A DNA stretch of 34,995 nt from positions 1 to 34,995 of the forward strand of contig JAAUSO010000064.1 of NCBI GenBank assembly GCA_012033205.1, given 5' to 3'. This DNA is from Richelia sp. SL_2_1. Lineage in GTDB: Bacteria; Cyanobacteriota; Cyanobacteriia; Cyanobacteriales; Nostocaceae. The notes under the pieces are model-generated. The model was given only the letters and a program-made list of their open reading frames with translations, was not told the origin of the DNA and searched no databases. Made by a program: the position numbers and the translations under genes. This document shows positions 34,904 through 34,995 of the stretch, in pieces. Each line of letters opens with the position of its first letter. The first letter of the stretch is position 1.

Positions 34904-34995
34904 ACTCCTCACTCCTAACTCATAACTCCTAACTCATAACTCCTAACTCCTAACTCCTAACTCCTAACTCCTAACTCCTAACTCCTAACTCCTAA
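34904..34995. repeat. STRR array (ACTCCTA)n at the window end
   Basis: About thirteen units of ACTCCTA, ACTCCTC and ACTCATA run to the last base, in opposite orientation to the array at 1-84. Confidence 0.9.

Overview
The window is from a filamentous, heterocyst-type cyanobacterium (Nostocales: Nostoc, Calothrix, Rivularia or Scytonema relatives). The evidence is AT-rich DNA dotted with the HIP1 octamer GCGATCGC, heptanucleotide STRR arrays (TAGGAGT/ACTCCTA, TTAGTGG, AACCTTT, CCCTATT), many palindromic MITE-like repeats, an SLH-porin, and a hormogonium polysaccharide (hps) gene cluster. Both ends of the sequence lie in TAGGAGT-type arrays in opposite orientation, so this may be a whole draft contig broken at repeats.

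Layout. 0.2-4.7 kb: an SLH/OprB-type porin and the disaggregase ClpB. 4.9-8.1 kb: three GT2 glycosyltransferases, the first HpsE-like, the other two a diverged tandem pair, each separated by a different palindromic repeat. 8.5-11.0 kb: HtpG and ribosomal protein L28. 11.8-19.2 kb: an hpsA-B-C-D operon (a giant PilX-like protein plus three pseudopilins). 19.3-24.3 kb: an HpsE glycosyltransferase, a further GspH-type pseudopilin, a DUF2064 enzyme, an HpsJ-like membrane/coiled-coil protein and a WaaE-like GT2. 25.1-31.1 kb: DUF502 protein, NusB, FtsY and a GAF-PP2C phosphatase. 31.8-34.8 kb: a minus-strand Dps, an Asr1405/Asl0597-type small protein, a [2Fe-2S] thioredoxin-like ferredoxin protein and a minus-strand Uma2 nuclease-like protein.

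How the genes fit together. In Nostoc punctiforme the Hps proteins couple a type IV pilus-like apparatus to secretion of the polysaccharide needed for hormogonium gliding. Here the pseudopilins (HpsB-D plus a paralogue), HpsA, HpsJ-like protein and at least five sugar transferases make an extended version of that system. Two of its genes carry single-base frameshifts: hpsA near 12722-12728, and hpsE in a T-run at 19777-19780. In both, the other frame continues the protein seamlessly, and a full-length HpsE paralogue sits at 4902. This means recent inactivation, reversible switching, or sequence error.

Other points of interest. An STRR lies inside the porin coding sequence, encoding three 7-residue repeats. 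STRR or MITE sequence forms the C-termini or stop codons of several genes. A 130-bp MITE family with TATAGC ends has four copies, one with a nested 201-bp insertion flanked by a 7-bp duplication. A 240-bp IS5-type MITE has a TTA duplication. The Dps has a histidine-type ferroxidase centre.
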